Positions 34,317 through 36,235 of a DNA stretch of 36,235 nucleotides are shown here, one piece after another. The notes under the pieces are model-generated. The model was given only the letters and a program-made list of their open reading frames with translations. It made no database searches and was not told the origin of the DNA. This DNA is from Fidelibacterota bacterium (GTDB taxonomy: Bacteria; Fidelibacterota; Marinisomatia; SCGC-AAA003-L08; D37C17). A program made the translations under genes and the position numbers. The stretch lies in NCBI GenBank assembly GCA_030747125.1, contig JASLLI010000008.1:1-36235 (forward strand), in the 5' to 3' direction. Positions within the stretch are counted from its first letter, which is position 1. Each line of letters opens with the position of its first letter.

Positions 34317-36235
34317 AGAATCCTTTAGGATTACTACCAAAACATCTGTTGCAAATGGTTTGGGTTTTTTTTCATTTTATTGCCATACTCTCTCTTTTCC
34401 GTTTGGGATTTTTCCTGTATTTTTATGCAGAAATGGGGGAATTACCCTTAGATCAAATCCTGCGATCTTTTCTCATTGGTTTCCGCTTTGATGCAAGGTT
34501 GACTGCTCTGATAATGCTTCCCTATTTATTGCTCACAGCGGTCCCTCTTTTTCGATCAATCAAATTTTGGAAAGGGTACTGGGTAATGTGCTTTTCCTGC
34601 ATATTAATACTATATTCTGCAGATTTAGCATTTTATGCTTACCTGAATACCAGACTGGATGCCACCATAATCGGACTGGCAAAAAACACAGCCATTTCCT
34701 TAAATATGTTATGGGAATCTTACCCTCTTATTTGGGGAAGTGTTTTTCTCGTTTCCCTTATTTATATTTTTAGGAAATCAATCTATAAATTGTACTATAC
34801 AGTGCCGGACCCAAAATTGTCTGCACGAAGAACCGTTATTTTTCAACTTCTCAGCATCTTCATTATATTGAGTATCGCCTACGGAAAATTTTCACGCTAC
34901 CCGTTTCGCTGGAGTGATGCTTTTTACAGTACCAATCAATCTGCAAATCAATTGGCTATAAATCCAGTCTTGTATTTTCTCAATACCTATACACGGGTTG
35001 ATGAGTCTTTTAATTTGGAAAAAGTCAGAGAATTTTACCCTGTGATGGCAGAATTTTTAGGGGTGAATAATTCTGACAAGGAAGCTCTGAATTTTTCCAG
35101 ACAGTTTTCACCGAATAAAGAGAACAACCTTCAACCCAATATTGTCATCATTATTCTTGAGACCTTTCCTGCTTTTAAATGTGGCCTTTTGGGTAACCCT
35201 GTGAAAGCCACTCCCCACTTTGATACCATTGCCAGGGAATCAATATTTTTCTCTCAATTTTATGTTCCAAAAATGAGTACAGCAGCTACCATATTCAGTA
35301 CGCTAACGGGGCTTCCTGATATGGCTATTATAAATAAAAGTTCTACGCGTGACCCTTTTGCGATAGAACAAGATATGTTCATTAATCAATTAGAGGATTA
35401 CGCAAAGCACTTCTTTATCGGAGGGAGTGCAAATTGGGGAGATCTAAATGGCTTTCTAAAAAATAATATTGAAGATATTGTCATCCATGAGGAAGGAAGC
35501 TACACCATGCCGGAAACCAATGCCTGGGGAATTTCTGATTATCATTTGCTTCAGGAAATGCATGAAACACTTTCAATGGTAGAGCCTCCTTTCACAGCCA
35601 TTGCCCTCACTGCGGGGCACCACCGCCCTTACACTATTCCTCAAGATATCCATGGATTCGATTATGAATCATATTTGCCGGAATTTCAAAATTATGGTTT
35701 TGGTGAGGATGACTATTATGCCTTTACCTTTATGGATTTCGCCGTAGGAGAATATATTAAAGCTGCAAAAACAGCCGATTATTTTGAAAATACTTTGTTT
35801 GTAATTTATGGTGACCATGGTAGTCATGGCAGCCATTTGAATCTTACACATGGTGATTTAAGCCTGCATCCCTATCATGTACCCTTAGCAATGTACGGTC
35901 CAGGTCTGGGGATTCAACCTAAAAGACACAGTAGTATCATGAGTGAAATTGATTTATTTCCCACCCTGCTTTCACTTTTAAATATTTCACACCATAATGC
36001 CTCTTTGGGCAGGGATATTCTGGATCAGGAAATGTCCATATCAACTGCATTCATGTTTAGTGCATCCTCTCAAAATTATGCCCTACTCACCTCTTCAAAA
36101 TACATTGTCAATTCCTCACTGAATCAATTTCAATTATTTGACCCATTAGATATTTCTGCAGAACCGGTTCAGATTCTGCCTGATTATCAAACTCCCTACC
36201 TCCTTTCATTGGCTGAGGGATATTATGAAACTGCA
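34313..36235 (+). CDS. LtaS-like membrane sulfatase/phosphotransferase (3' end beyond window)
   Basis: The frame is open from GTG 34313 to the window edge, 641 codons. Five hydrophobic segments (about 14-38, 62-83, 90-112, 138-153, 175-190) are followed by an extracytoplasmic alkaline-phosphatase-fold domain from about residue 275. Metal/catalytic candidates: Glu283 in IILETF, Thr326 in MSTAAT, and Asp501-His502 in YGDHGSHG. Thr326 to Asp501 spans 175 residues, the spacing between Thr300 and Asp475 in S. aureus LtaS. Family members transfer phosphoglycerol or phosphoethanolamine to glycolipids or glucans. In this Gram-negative context an OpgB- or EptA-like decoration of an envelope glycan is likelier than lipoteichoic acid. 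The start overlaps the glycosyltransferase stop. Confidence 0.85.
   Translation, partial: MKNPLGLLPKHLLQMVWVFFHFIAILSLFRLGFFLYFYAEMGELPLDQILRSFLIGFRFDARLTALIMLPYLLLTAVPLFRSIKFWKGYWVMCFSCILILYSADLAFYAYLNTRLDATIIGLAKNTAISLNMLWESYPLIWGSVFLVSLIYIFRKSIYKLYYTVPDPKLSARRTVIFQLLSIFIILSIAYGKFSRYPFRWSDAFYSTNQSANQLAINPVLYFLNTYTRVDESFNLEKVREFYPVMAEFLGVNNSDKEALNFSRQFSPNKENNLQPNIVIIILETFPAFKCGLLGNPVKATPHFDTIARESIFFSQFYVPKMSTAATIFSTLTGLPDMAIINKSSTRDPFAIEQDMFINQLEDYAKHFFIGGSANWGDLNGFLKNNIEDIVIHEEGSYTMPETNAWGISDYHLLQEMHETLSMVEPPFTAIALTAGHHRPYTIPQDIHGFDYESYLPEFQNYGFGEDDYYAFTFMDFAVGEYIKAAKTADYFENTLFVIYGDHGSHGSHLNLTHGDLSLHPYHVPLAMYGPGLGIQPKRHSSIMSEIDLFPTLLSLLNISHHNASLGRDILDQEMSISTAFMFSASSQNYALLTSSKYIVNSSLNQFQLFDPLDISAEPVQILPDYQTPYLLSLAEGYYETA

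Overview
This window looks like a chromosomal segment of a Gram-negative, two-membrane bacterium. It carries an LptD-type LPS-assembly barrel, a LpxL/HtrB-like acyltransferase, an MsbA-like ABC exporter, a periplasmic HtrA protease and an RND/LolA-like/outer-membrane-barrel operon. The moderately AT-rich DNA, the very long LptD with little Shine-Dalgarno use, and a SUF operon headed by an Rrf2 regulator that includes sufT and sufU suggest the FCB (Bacteroidota/Marinimicrobia-like) part of the tree. That placement is inference; there is no rRNA in the window to settle it. I see no transposase, prophage, tRNA, rRNA or CRISPR array.

Layout. (1) 1-9053, minus strand: a tight housekeeping run read right to left as rarA, lptD, a PTS EIIA(Ntr)-like protein, hisS, thiI, xth and a SpoU-family rRNA methyltransferase cut by the window edge. 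Neighbours overlap or nearly touch. (2) 9054-10979: gdhA (minus), flanked on both sides by repeat-rich spacers. (3) 10980-17350, plus strand: a TetR regulator, an RND/MMPL-type transporter, a LolA-like periplasmic protein and a DUF1302-like outer-membrane barrel, then a MATE exporter. This operon looks like a self-contained inner-membrane-to-outer-membrane route for a hydrophobic cargo. (4) 17523-19906: an SDR oxidoreductase (minus) divergent from an HtrA/Do protease (plus). (5) 19960-26266, minus strand: a full SUF iron-sulfur assembly operon in the order rrf2, sufB, sufC, sufD, sufU, sufT, sufS, with a candidate operator upstream of rrf2. (6) 26403-29285, minus strand: nfeD-type membrane protease, floA flotillin and a small acidic membrane-anchored protein. 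(7) 29558-36235, plus strand: LpxL-like acyltransferase, tsaC, MsbA-like exporter, ispD, a family-2 glycosyltransferase and an LtaS-like membrane sulfatase that runs off the end. Several of these genes overlap by 4 bases (GTGA or TTGA).

How the genes fit together. Envelope biogenesis dominates: LptD, the acyltransferase, the MsbA-like flippase and the LtaS-like phosphotransferase act on outer-membrane glycolipids, HtrA handles envelope protein quality, and FloA/NfeD organise inner-membrane domains. The RND operon may move another lipid. SUF supplies iron-sulfur clusters, and its SufS could also provide sulfur to ThiI, which here lacks its own rhodanese domain.

The most distinctive non-coding signal is a set of degenerate 7-bp tandem repeats (AAT-initial heptads). 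They occur in strict register in at least six intergenic spacers (9086, 9297, 18386, 24351-24404, 27898, 29396), in both orientations. A second signal is a GC-rich, pyrimidine/purine hairpin type seen near 10783-10856 and 21243-21263.
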